Origin: Oscillospiraceae bacterium
Lineage (GTDB): Bacteria; Bacillota; Clostridia; Saccharofermentanales; Saccharofermentanaceae
Length of the DNA: 49,153 nucleotides
Direction: 5' to 3'
Assembly (NCBI GenBank): GCA_902788505.1
Contig: CADAKH010000021.1
Location: forward strand, 1 to 49,153
The notes beneath the pieces were generated by a model. It was not told the DNA's origin. It was given only the letters and a program-made list of their open reading frames with translations, and ran no database searches. The position numbers were made by a program, and so were the translations under genes. Positions 8,512 to 16,566 of the stretch are shown here, piece by piece (positions within the stretch are counted from its first letter, which is position 1; every line of letters begins with the position of its first letter).

Positions 8512-10581
8512 ATGCGCCGCAGGATAGGGCAGAAGATACTTCTGCTGTTTATTACATTTGTTTTCGTTTTCACTGCATTCCCGATGACATCGCTTGCAGC
8601 TCCTTCCGGTTCAGCTACTGAGAACTGCTGGGGCAGCGGCGGACAGCTGGAGATCCAGTTATCAGGATGCAGCGGATATCAGACCATTACTGTTGTTGCA
8701 GAATTCTCGGGTTCTATAGACTCTGCTACAGGCTGGGGATTCGATTCATACGATATAAGCGGCAATCAGGTAACGGCAGTATGTTCCGCATCGGGGCCCA
8801 ACAACTGGGGTTTTGACAGTCGTGTCGGAATCCAGGTTTCGGGAAGTGATATCAATTCAGCAAAGCTGATTTCCGTATCAGGCGACGGTGAATCGGGTTC
8901 TGTCAATGAACCTGTTTCGACTTCTGCGGCTGCAACAACTTCTTCAGGCAGTTCTTCATCAGGATCATCAAGTAATCCTGTTCCCGCACGCAATACCGAA
9001 GGTATCGCAGGTGACGACTGGCTTACCACAGAAGGTTCCCATATTGTTGACATGAACGGTACTGAAGTCTGGCTTACAGGCTGCAACTGGTTCGGCTACA
9101 ACACCGGAACCAATATTTTCGACGGCGTATGGAACTGCAATCTTGAGGAATCACTTGAAGCAATCGCGGACCGGGGATTCAATGTCTTAAGAGTTCCCAT
9201 GAGTGCCGAACTCCTGCTTCAGTGGAAGAACGGCGAATACCCGAGAGCCAACTACAACAACGCGTATAACGAGGCTCTCAATTCTATGAATTCACTGGAG
9301 ATCTTCGATTATGTTCTCTCCCTCTGCGAGAAGAACGGCATGAAAGTCATCATCGACATCCACACAGCGAAAACGGATGCTTCCGGCCATAATCACCCTG
9401 TCTGGTACAGAGATGACATTACCGAAGACGATTTTATTGAATCACTCTCATGGTGTGCTCAACGATACAAGGCCAACGACACCATAATCGGTTACGATCT
9501 TAAGAACGAGCCTCATGGAAAAGCATCCGAGACACCACATGCAATTTGGAACGATTCCGACAGTCCCGACAACTGGAAAAAGGTTGCCGAGCGCGCAGGA
9601 AATGCCGTTCTTGATGCAAATCCCCATGCTCTCATAATCATCGAGGGCATCCAGATATATCCTAAGAATATTCAGGCAAATAATTTCGTATCGTCAAATG
9701 ACGAAGACGACTATTACAACACGTGGTGGGGTGCAAACCTCATGGGTGTTAAAGACTATCCTATAGATTTCGGTTCGCCCGAAAGAAATAAGCAGATAGT
9801 CTATTCGCCTCACGACTACGGTCCGAGAGTATACGAACAGCCCTGGTTCGAAGGCGGCTTTACCTACGAATCACTTTACAGGGATGCATGGCACGACTAC
9901 TGGCTCTATATCCAGGAAGACGGCATTGCACCGATCTTTGTAGGCGAGTGGGGCGGCTTTATGGAAGGCGACAACCTCAAGTGGATGGAATACTTCAGAC
10001 AGCTTATAGCCGAGAAGCATCTCCATCACACCTTCTGGTGCTTCAATGCCAATTCGGGTGACACAGGCGGTCTTGTAAAAGACGATTTCAAGACTTGGGA
10101 TGAGGAGAAGTACGACTTCGTAAAAGAGGTTCTCTGGCAGACAGAAGAAGGCGAATTCATCGGTCTTGACCATGCTGTTCCTCTCGGAGCAAACGGCATT
10201 GCATTATCGGATTACACCGGCGTTAAGATCACTCCGGCTCCCGTTACGCCTGTAGCCGAAACGACCGAAAGCGTTGCTCAGACAGAGACATCAGCCGTGT
10301 CGTCGGCTTTGCCGGAAACGACTGTGCAGGTCGGCGATTCAAACTCTGATCTTTCCGTTGAATCGATCAGCAAGGCTGCAAAGGGACTTGTCATTGCGGC
10401 AATAGTAATTGTTGTACTGTTCATTGCCGCCATGGCGGTTACAATTGTTGTAAGACGTAATGCTGTTAATAAGCGCAAAGCTGAAGAAGAGATAATTCCT
10501 TTTGAACCTCAAGAAGCTGCGGTTGACAAAAACAGCTCAAACATGGAAAATACCGCAGAAGATAACAAGGAGGAGAAGTGA
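8512..10581 (+). CDS. GH5 cellulase with N-terminal beta-sandwich (CBM-like) domain and C-terminal membrane anchor
   Basis: 689 residues. A signal peptide (residues 1-29, ending SLAA) is followed by a Trp/Gly-rich beta domain of about 100 residues (WGSGGQLEIQLSG, GWGFDSYDISG, NNWGFDSRVGIQV) that looks like a carbohydrate-binding module, then a Ser/Thr linker. The GH5 catalytic domain spans about 165-560. The acid/base is Glu333 in YDLKNEPHG and the nucleophile Glu479 in FVGEWGG, so endoglucanase activity is expected; the DLKNEPHG motif resembles subfamily GH5_1. After a Thr/Ser-rich stretch there is one TM helix (about 622-645) and a 40-residue charged cytoplasmic tail. There is no dockerin or LPXTG; the enzyme is held by a type I TM anchor. 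GGAGG precedes the start. First of a run of surface genes. Confidence 0.93.
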   Translation: MRRRIGQKILLLFITFVFVFTAFPMTSLAAPSGSATENCWGSGGQLEIQLSGCSGYQTITVVAEFSGSIDSATGWGFDSYDISGNQVTAVCSASGPNNWGFDSRVGIQVSGSDINSAKLISVSGDGESGSVNEPVSTSAAATTSSGSSSSGSSSNPVPARNTEGIAGDDWLTTEGSHIVDMNGTEVWLTGCNWFGYNTGTNIFDGVWNCNLEESLEAIADRGFNVLRVPMSAELLLQWKNGEYPRANYNNAYNEALNSMNSLEIFDYVLSLCEKNGMKVIIDIHTAKTDASGHNHPVWYRDDITEDDFIESLSWCAQRYKANDTIIGYDLKNEPHGKASETPHAIWNDSDSPDNWKKVAERAGNAVLDANPHALIIIEGIQIYPKNIQANNFVSSNDEDDYYNTWWGANLMGVKDYPIDFGSPERNKQIVYSPHDYGPRVYEQPWFEGGFTYESLYRDAWHDYWLYIQEDGIAPIFVGEWGGFMEGDNLKWMEYFRQLIAEKHLHHTFWCFNANSGDTGGLVKDDFKTWDEEKYDFVKEVLWQTEEGEFIGLDHAVPLGANGIALSDYTGVKITPAPVTPVAETTESVAQTETSAVSSALPETTVQVGDSNSDLSVESISKAAKGLVIAAIVIVVLFIAAMAVTIVVRRNAVNKRKAEEEIIPFEPQEAAVDKNSSNMENTAEDNKEEK

Positions 10582-10582
10582 C

Positions 10583-11476
10583 ATGACAAATTCGCTGTTC
10601 ATTGATTTTGCAGACAACAGTCAGCTGACTCCCATCGTTATTACTATTGCTGCTGTAGTAGTAGCAGGCTTGATAATCGCACTCATCGTGTGGAGTATCA
10701 CCGATAAATACAAAGAAAAATACAACAAAAATCTCGATACCGAGAGACAGGCGGATAAAGTCGTCCAACGTGTTTCTTTCAGGGAAAGAAGAGCCGACAA
10801 GAAGATCCGTCAGATCAAGCGCGAGACAAGAGACCCCAGGAAAAAGGCCGAAGAAGAGGCTGCTTCCAGGAACACTTTGCTCGGAGGAAAGAGTGAAGCA
10901 CAAAGGGAAGAAATTGAAGCCGGTGCTGTATTCGGTTCCTTAGGAATCTCATCTAAAAAAGCAGAAGAGATCGATAAAGCAAAAGAGCAGATGATCATCA
11001 ACGGCTATCTGCAAAAATCCAATACTGCACCTATCAGACCGGTTTATTCGAATACACTTGAAGCGCGTCAGCAGCAGCGAAAAGAACTTGATTCCGATGT
11101 TGTCGGCAAAGAGGCGGAGACTCCCGCACTGGTCATGGATTCTGCCGCACCTTCAGAAGTTAAGATCACAGGCGCAGTTCCAGCAAAGGTTAAGCCTACT
11201 GCTTTGAAGCGTCCTACTGCCGCAAGAGTATCAGATTCTGACGAGGAATCCGAAAGCACAGAAGAAACAGATGAAACTTACAGCGGAGCAATCAGACCAC
11301 AGATCGGTTCTGAAGTTTCGAATGCTGTCATCGACCGTGTAGCCGAAGTGCAGGAAGAAAAGCCCGAGATTCTGAAGTCAGGTGAGGAAGCCATAATTCC
11401 GGCAGCTCAGAAGACTGTCAAAGGCTTCGTTCCGGATGAAGAAGTGCTTGCTGAAAATGCACGCGAAGACGACTGA
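10583..11476 (+). CDS. Single-TM protein with long low-complexity cytoplasmic tail
   Basis: 297 residues, not recognised as a named family. A short outside segment (1-16), one TM helix (about 17-40, PIVITIAAVVVAGLIIALIV), then a charged tail with a Lys/Arg/Glu-rich part (55-110), Pro-containing microrepeats (APIRPVYS, ALKRPTAARV, GAIRPQIG) and an acidic end. An in-frame TTG at 10502 would give a longer product inside the cellulase gene, but the ATG at 10583 has AAGGAGG in the right place and starts 1 base after the cellulase stop, so translational coupling is likely. Similar xRP motifs occur in the tail of the next protein. A structural or scaffolding role alongside the cellulase is an inference. 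Confidence 0.8.
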   Translation: MTNSLFIDFADNSQLTPIVITIAAVVVAGLIIALIVWSITDKYKEKYNKNLDTERQADKVVQRVSFRERRADKKIRQIKRETRDPRKKAEEEAASRNTLLGGKSEAQREEIEAGAVFGSLGISSKKAEEIDKAKEQMIINGYLQKSNTAPIRPVYSNTLEARQQQRKELDSDVVGKEAETPALVMDSAAPSEVKITGAVPAKVKPTALKRPTAARVSDSDEESESTEETDETYSGAIRPQIGSEVSNAVIDRVAEVQEEKPEILKSGEEAIIPAAQKTVKGFVPDEEVLAENAREDD

Positions 11477-11517
11477 TTTTACGGCTCCTAACATACTTCC
11501 ATACCAACTCCAAATAC

Positions 11518-11545
11518 TTGAAAATAAAGGCATCCACTGTATAAT
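11518..11545 (+). promoter_or_regulatory. Promoter for the 1157-residue surface protein gene
   Basis: TTGAAA (11518-11523), 16-base spacer, TATAAT (11540-11545) in the 130-base gap after the previous gene. The leader is about 55 bases and carries TTTGGAGGAA eight bases before the ATG at 11607. It could drive the downstream lipoprotein and radical SAM genes as well. Confidence 0.65.
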
Positions 11546-11606
11546 TTAAGTATCTTCTAATATTTTATATTAGGGATTCTTTGTGCTTTATTTGGAGGAA
11601 ATCTAG

Positions 11607-14600
11607 ATGTCGGGCAGCTATTCGGGGCGCTTCTCGCTTAAATTCCTGTGCGCATTAGTATGCGCATTTTTTGCTTTTTCAATCGCAGTTAATTGTTTTG
11701 AATCTCACGACGTAAGAGCTGATGGCGTTGTTGATTGTGGAGTTAACAGCAGTGATGTTGATAGCGCAGTAATTTATGTAAATAGTTGGAGTTTTGATTC
11801 TGACGTTGAATCTATTTCTTTAAAAATAGTGATTAGTTGTAGTCCTGATGATGTCGATTATCTATGGGGTTCAGCTGATCATTGTTCTAATTTGAGCTGC
11901 TCGGAAGATGTTGTATCTGTAACTGTGGCTCCAAATCAATGGTTTGCTTTTTTGGTTTCTTGTACAAATAAAGGCGCAAATTTTAAAGTAGAAGATTATT
12001 CTTACAGTGTTAATTATTCGGCTGAGCCTACACCAGAACCGACTGAAGAATCTACTACTGTTCCTACCAACACACCTGTGCCTACAAAGGCACCAACAAA
12101 TACTCCAAAGCCGGAGCCTACTAGAGCACCTGATCCCACTAAAGCTCCTACAACTGCACCTACGCAGACACAGCAGGAGACACAAGCGACACAGGCAACG
12201 GCAGAAGCTGATACGACCACTGATACTTCCGATGAGACAACGGCAGTAACTGAGAGTGCAGCGCAGACAACAACAGCGACAGTTGCTACATCTGCTTCTG
12301 TGGTTATGGCTACAGAGACTCCTACTGTTGAAGAGACATCCATTCTCGATGAAGACGGAGACGGCGCTGCCGAAGAGACAAACGAAGACGGCACACCGGT
12401 TGTAGCTGCTCTTACAGCTACAGGCGGCGGTGGCAAGAAGGGCCCCGGCAAAACTTCAGTCTGGAGCTGGCTTTGGATAGTCCTTCTCATTGTTGCCGGC
12501 GGACTCCTTTATATCAGATACAGATATCTTAAAAAGCAGGAGAAACTCGACGGCGCGGATCTCGCGATTGCATTCATTCCGGGTGTTCCTTTCCTTGCCG
12601 AAAAGTTCTTCGGTTATCTTGGCCCCGTAAAGAGCATGAATACCGCTGCCGCTCAAACAGAAAAGAGCTTTAATACAGCAAATGCAATGAAAGAGATCAA
12701 GGCGATGGAAGCATCCGAGAAGGGTGTTGCAACCGGAACGAGAACTGCTGTTCAGAAAGCTCCTGTTAAGAGACCTTCAGAATTATCGGTAAATCATGCT
12801 AAGGCTGTTGCAGATACCAAGTCAGCAGGAACGGCTTCTGTTGCCAAGACTGCTTCACCTGCGGCAAAGACATCTGCTGCAAGAGCATCTGCACAGAATA
12901 ACAAGAAGGAACTTACACCTGAACAGATTGCCGAACGTGAGAAGGCAGCAAAGATTCTTGCTGAGAAAAAGGCTGCCCAGGCTGCAAGAGTTGAAGAGAT
13001 CAGAAAGAATGCGGCTGCAAGGAAAGCAGCAGAAGAAAATAAACCGGCTGCGGCAAAACCTGTTCAGCAGAAGGCACCTGTCAAGAGACCTGCAAGCCTG
13101 TCAGTTAACCATGCTCAGGCAGTAGCTGCCGGTGCGGTTGCAGGAACAACAGCAGCTACACGTCCGGGCGCAGTCCCTGCATCGTATACTAAAGTTGAAA
13201 CAAAGCCTGCTGAGCAAAAGACAGCAGCTGCACGTCCCGGTACTGTTACACCTTCAAAGAAGGAAGAAAAACCGGTTGAGGATAAAGATGCGGCTTCCCG
13301 TCCGGGGCATTTTGCAACAGTTGTCGGAGGCGCTGTTACAGCTGCTTCCGATAAGAAAGATAAAACTACAGAACAGAAAGAGAAGCCTATGGATCAACAC
13401 TTTGCATCAGCTCCTCAGAGCGGACCTATCAAGCGTCCCAAGAATGAACTTACACCCGAACAGATTGCAGAACGTGAGAAAGCTGCGAAGCTCCTTGAAG
13501 AGAGACGAGCTGCTCAGGCTGCAAGAGTAGAAGAGATAAGAAGAAATGCCGAAGCTAAGAAGGCAAAGGCCTATGAAGAAGCTAGATTAGCAGAAGAGGC
13601 TAAGAAGGCTGAAGAAGAAAGAAAAGCCGAAGAAGCCAAGAAAGCTGAGGAGGCCAGAAAGGCTGAAGAAGCAAGGATAGCTCAGGAAGCTGCAAAGGCT
13701 ACTGAGCTTGCCAGAATAGAAGAGGCAAGAAAAGCAGAGGAGGCTGCAAAGGCTGCCGCGATAGCCAAGGCAAAGGCTGAAGCAATCGCAGAAGAAGCAA
13801 GACAGCTTCAGGAGGCAGCTAAGGCTGCAGAGCGCGCAAGAAGAGAAGATGAAGCGCGTAAGAGAGAAGAGGCCAGAAGAGTTCAGGAAGAAGCAAGGGC
13901 TGCTGAACAGGCCAGAATCGAAGAAGAAAGACGCAGGGCTGAAGAGGCGAGAAGAGCTGAGGAAGCCAGACGTGCAGAAGAAATAAGAAAGGCAGAAGAG
14001 GCAAGAAAGGCCGAGGAAGCAAGAAAAGCTGAGGAGGCAAGGTTAGCCGAAGCAGCCAGATTGGAAGCAGAGGCAAAAGCTGCCGAAGATGCAAGAAGAG
14101 CAGAAGAAGCTAGATCTTTAGAAGAGGCAAAAGCTGCTGAGCGTGCAAGACTTGAAGCACTTGAAGCCGAGAAGGCAGCGGCTAAAGCAAAAGCCGAGGC
14201 CGAAGCTAGACTTGCGGAAGCTCAGAAAGCAATGGAAGCAGCAGATGCAGCAAGAGAGGCAAGAGCCGCTATGAATAAAAAACAGAGTAAAACATCAGCA
14301 TTTTTCAAGAATCAAATGGCGTCAAACGAGGGCGGTGTAGTGCCTGCAATATCCGCTTTGGCGACTGTTGAAGGTTACGACAAGGCGCTCGAACAGAATG
14401 CAGAGAAGCAGATCAAGTCTTCTGACGCCGATAAAGTAAAGAATCCTTACGGTACTTTTAAGAGTGGTTCTTCATCCGGTGTAGGTGCTTCGGCATCCGC
14501 TGCATCGATAGACGGACCTTCAATTTCCGCAGAGCGCGCAAAGGCTTCATCGAATTCAAATCAGTTGGGTACGCTTCTGGCAGGAAAGAGCTATAACAGT

Positions 14601-15080
14601 TCAGGCAGAGCTCCTGTTTGGGCTGCTCCCGGAAGAAATGTATCTGCATTCAAGGAGAGCGAAGAGGCTAAGGAAGCAAGACTCCGCGAGGAGCAGAGAC
14701 GCATCGAGGAAGAGCAGGCAAAGAAGGCTGAGGAAGAGAAGGCTAAGGCTTCCTACACCAGCATTGCTGACAGTGCCAAGACACGTAAGTCTGCTTTCTT
14801 TAAGAGAGCACCTGTCAGCCGTGATACTGATAACAGTGCTCAGGAAGAACATACTTCTGCTTATGGTGGAATCGTACGTCCTTCTGCTATAGTAGATGAA
14901 GAGCGTGATATCAAGAAAAATATGACCGCTCCTGCAATGGGAGCTGCTCTTGAAGGTCAGAGACCTTCGATCATGGATCCGAATTCGAAGGCTGCTCCTA
15001 CGGCATCTAAGCCATTGGCAGGTTTCAAGGGATCTGATAACACAGTGAACAGGGAAGATGATTCTTCCGAAGATAAGTAA
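11607..15080 (+). CDS. Giant bitopic surface protein: secreted domain, Pro/Thr linker, TM helix, long Ala/Glu/Lys/Arg helix inside
   Basis: 1157 residues, no family recognised. Signal peptide (1-37, ending VRA), a roughly 105-residue Cys/Trp/Ser-rich beta-type domain, a Pro/Thr linker (about 140-280, PTNTPVPTKAPT style), one TM helix (about 285-305) and then some 850 residues on the cytoplasmic side. The inner part has two copies of a segment around ELTPEQIAEREKAAK (near 433 and 613), repeated VKRP motifs (APVKRPSELSVNHA, APVKRPASLSVNHA, GPIKRPKNEL) and a 240-residue stretch of KAEEAR-like hexads (about 645-885). The end is Ser/Ala-rich with GIVRPSAIV. A cytoskeletal or scaffold role is only inferred, by analogy with TolA-like helices. 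The ectodomain is visibly more AT-rich than the rest. The lipoprotein gene follows after 36 bases. Confidence 0.8.
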   Translation: MSGSYSGRFSLKFLCALVCAFFAFSIAVNCFESHDVRADGVVDCGVNSSDVDSAVIYVNSWSFDSDVESISLKIVISCSPDDVDYLWGSADHCSNLSCSEDVVSVTVAPNQWFAFLVSCTNKGANFKVEDYSYSVNYSAEPTPEPTEESTTVPTNTPVPTKAPTNTPKPEPTRAPDPTKAPTTAPTQTQQETQATQATAEADTTTDTSDETTAVTESAAQTTTATVATSASVVMATETPTVEETSILDEDGDGAAEETNEDGTPVVAALTATGGGGKKGPGKTSVWSWLWIVLLIVAGGLLYIRYRYLKKQEKLDGADLAIAFIPGVPFLAEKFFGYLGPVKSMNTAAAQTEKSFNTANAMKEIKAMEASEKGVATGTRTAVQKAPVKRPSELSVNHAKAVADTKSAGTASVAKTASPAAKTSAARASAQNNKKELTPEQIAEREKAAKILAEKKAAQAARVEEIRKNAAARKAAEENKPAAAKPVQQKAPVKRPASLSVNHAQAVAAGAVAGTTAATRPGAVPASYTKVETKPAEQKTAAARPGTVTPSKKEEKPVEDKDAASRPGHFATVVGGAVTAASDKKDKTTEQKEKPMDQHFASAPQSGPIKRPKNELTPEQIAEREKAAKLLEERRAAQAARVEEIRRNAEAKKAKAYEEARLAEEAKKAEEERKAEEAKKAEEARKAEEARIAQEAAKATELARIEEARKAEEAAKAAAIAKAKAEAIAEEARQLQEAAKAAERARREDEARKREEARRVQEEARAAEQARIEEERRRAEEARRAEEARRAEEIRKAEEARKAEEARKAEEARLAEAARLEAEAKAAEDARRAEEARSLEEAKAAERARLEALEAEKAAAKAKAEAEARLAEAQKAMEAADAAREARAAMNKKQSKTSAFFKNQMASNEGGVVPAISALATVEGYDKALEQNAEKQIKSSDADKVKNPYGTFKSGSSSGVGASASAASIDGPSISAERAKASSNSNQLGTLLAGKSYNSSGRAPVWAAPGRNVSAFKESEEAKEARLREEQRRIEEEQAKKAEEEKAKASYTSIADSAKTRKSAFFKRAPVSRDTDNSAQEEHTSAYGGIVRPSAIVDEERDIKKNMTAPAMGAALEGQRPSIMDPNSKAAPTASKPLAGFKGSDNTVNREDDSSEDK
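13540..14265 (+). repeat. Tandem KAEEAR-like hexad coding repeats
   Basis: Degenerate repeats with an underlying 18-base period encode strings such as KAEEARKAEEAR and RRAEEARRAEEIR inside the 1157-residue protein. Codons vary between copies, so selection appears to be on the protein rather than recent DNA slippage. A strict six-residue period with i/i+4 charge pairs suggests a single stable alpha helix rather than a heptad coiled coil. Confidence 0.7.
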
Positions 15081-15116
15081 GCAGGATAACATATTTTCCC
15101 GTGGGGGATAATAACT

Positions 15117-15428
15117 ATGAAACGATCTAAAAAACCATTAACTTTTGTTGCTGTAGCCGCAAGTATCGGCGCGCTCAGCATGGCAGTTGAAGGCTGTGTT
15201 TACGGACCTCCGCCGACACGTGAGACCAATGTTTACGGTCCGCCGCCGGAAACAACCATAGAAGAGACTGATGAGTCAACGAAAGAGACTGAGGAGACGC
15301 AGAAGACTGAAGCTACCAAGCCTTCGGCTAATAATGAGACTGAACCTGAAGTCTGCGTATACGGACCTCCACCGGATGATGTTGATGGTCCTGAAGTAGA
15401 TGTTTACGGACCTCCGCCGGAAGATTAA
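15117..15428 (+). CDS. Small lipoprotein with four VYGPPP repeats, candidate radical SAM substrate
   Basis: 103 residues. A lysine-rich start and hydrophobic core lead to the lipobox VEGC, with Cys27 as the lipid-attachment residue. The mature part is acidic, Thr/Glu-rich and contains VYGPPP four times (residues 28-33, 39-44, 81-86, 96-101); the first and third are preceded by Cys (CVYGPPP). The radical SAM/SPASM gene begins 5 bases after the stop. Known rSAM/lipoprotein pairs, annotated mainly in Bacteroidota, have small lipoproteins with Tyr-Gly-Pro-type motifs next to a radical SAM enzyme whose motif resembles the one here. By that parallel the repeats are probably modification sites, although no modification can be seen in sequence. 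Start supported by GGGGGAT 8-10 bases upstream. Confidence 0.85.
   Translation: MKRSKKPLTFVAVAASIGALSMAVEGCVYGPPPTRETNVYGPPPETTIEETDESTKETEETQKTEATKPSANNETEPEVCVYGPPPDDVDGPEVDVYGPPPED
15198..15419 (+). repeat. Four VYGPPP coding repeats
   Basis: Copies at 15198-15215, 15231-15248, 15357-15374 and 15402-15419, all encoding Val-Tyr-Gly-Pro-Pro-Pro. Spacing is irregular (15, 36 and 9 bases' worth of linker between the first and second, second and third, third and fourth after rounding to codons: 5, 36 and 9 residues), and codons differ slightly, which argues for conserved peptide motifs rather than simple DNA duplication. Confidence 0.9.
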
Positions 15429-15433
15429 AGCCT

Positions 15434-16507
15434 GTGGATATTAATGAAGCCAAGAAGGTATATCTTGACCGGAAGGCTGAAGAGCGGGCAAGGCTTTTCA
15501 AGGATCCTGAACTGATATATCTGTTTTTCGAACTGACAAGAAGCTGCAATGAGAAGTGCTTTCACTGCGGAAGCAGTTGTGCGCCCGGCCTGGGACACGG
15601 TCCGGATGTTGAAGCATTCAAAGCGGTTCTGGATGATGTAAAAGAGCATTTCGATATTTCAAAACTCCAGCTTTGCATTACGGGCGGCGAGCCGCTTTTG
15701 TATCCCGGTTTTGCCGAGCTTTTGGGCTATGCCAATGAGCAGGGTTTTCACTGGGGCATGACGACCAATGCAACTCTCATCACTGAAGATGTTGCAAGGA
15801 TGCTTGCTGATACAGGCATGGGTACGGTATCGGTAAGTATTGACGGACTCCGTGATACCCATGACAGTCAGAGAGGACTTAAGGGCGGATATGACAAGGC
15901 AATGAGGGGAATCCAAAATCTTATTGATCAGAAGGCATTCAGACATATCCAGGTCACGACTGTAGTAAATCATAAGAATATAGGGGAGCTGGATGAGCTC
16001 TTTGAGATAATCGATTCTATCGACCTTGATTCATGGCGTGTTATAGGAATCGAGCCGATGGGCAGAGCGCTGGATTATCCGGATATGCTTCTTACTCCCG
16101 ATGACCAGAGATATCTGTTCAACTATATCAGGGATAAGAGAGCGCAGGGTATACCTGTAAACTACGGATGCTCGCATTTCTTGGGACTTGAATATGAAAG
16201 AGATGTAAGAGACTGGTTCTTCTATTGCGGCGCGGGAACACATACTGCGGCAATAAGGATCAACGGTGATATAACCGCCTGTCTTGATATCGAAGACAGA
16301 CCTGAATTCGTTCAGGGAAACATTGCAAAAGATAAATTCAGCGATGTATGGTTCAACCGTTTTCAGGTATTTAGAAAGCCTCTGTCTTCACTTTGCAGGG
16401 AGTGTCAGGACTGCGAGTGGGAGAAGTGGTGTGCAGGCGGATCCAGGCACAGCTTCGACTTCGATAACAACAGGCAGAGGGTATGTTTTAAGGACATTCT
16501 CTTTTAA
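15434..16507 (+). CDS. Radical SAM/SPASM peptide-modifying enzyme
   Basis: 357 residues from a GTG start 5 bases after the lipoprotein stop; no nearer ATG exists, and GGAAG in the lipoprotein's last codons can serve as ribosome binding site, so the two are coupled. The radical SAM cluster motif CNEKCFHC gives Cys38, Cys42 and Cys45, followed by GSSC. TGGEPLLYPG binds SAM, and SVSIDGLRDTHDSQRG is the usual strand-and-loop. The C-terminal part is a SPASM-type auxiliary cluster region with Cys in FYCGAG, TACLDIE, LCRECQDCEWEKWCAGG and RVCF. The enzyme should use S-adenosylmethionine radical chemistry on a peptide; the adjacent VYGPPP lipoprotein is the obvious candidate. The exact cross-link or modification is unknown. 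Confidence 0.92.
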   Translation: MDINEAKKVYLDRKAEERARLFKDPELIYLFFELTRSCNEKCFHCGSSCAPGLGHGPDVEAFKAVLDDVKEHFDISKLQLCITGGEPLLYPGFAELLGYANEQGFHWGMTTNATLITEDVARMLADTGMGTVSVSIDGLRDTHDSQRGLKGGYDKAMRGIQNLIDQKAFRHIQVTTVVNHKNIGELDELFEIIDSIDLDSWRVIGIEPMGRALDYPDMLLTPDDQRYLFNYIRDKRAQGIPVNYGCSHFLGLEYERDVRDWFFYCGAGTHTAAIRINGDITACLDIEDRPEFVQGNIAKDKFSDVWFNRFQVFRKPLSSLCRECQDCEWEKWCAGGSRHSFDFDNNRQRVCFKDILF

Positions 16508-16566
16508 TATTTTTACCCGGAGTGTATTATTAAAGGTACAGAACTTCCTCTTTAGGAGAAGCTTAA

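Noticed and set aside
8512..10581. Cellulosomal enzyme
   Set aside because: No dockerin or cohesin repeat is visible; the C-terminus is a TM helix with a charged tail.
10502..10582. TTG start extending the 297-residue protein into the cellulase gene
   Set aside because: The ATG at 10583 has an AAGGAGG site at the proper distance; the upstream part is the cellulase tail in another frame.
12796..14094. Long open frames in other frames and on the minus strand within the helical-repeat gene
   Set aside because: Repetitive GC-biased codons keep alternative frames open; products are Arg/Leu/Pro-rich and have no start signals.
15198..15419. VYGPPP repeats as a CRISPR-like or simple DNA repeat
   Set aside because: Spacing is irregular, the copies are short and lie in frame within one gene; they are peptide motifs.
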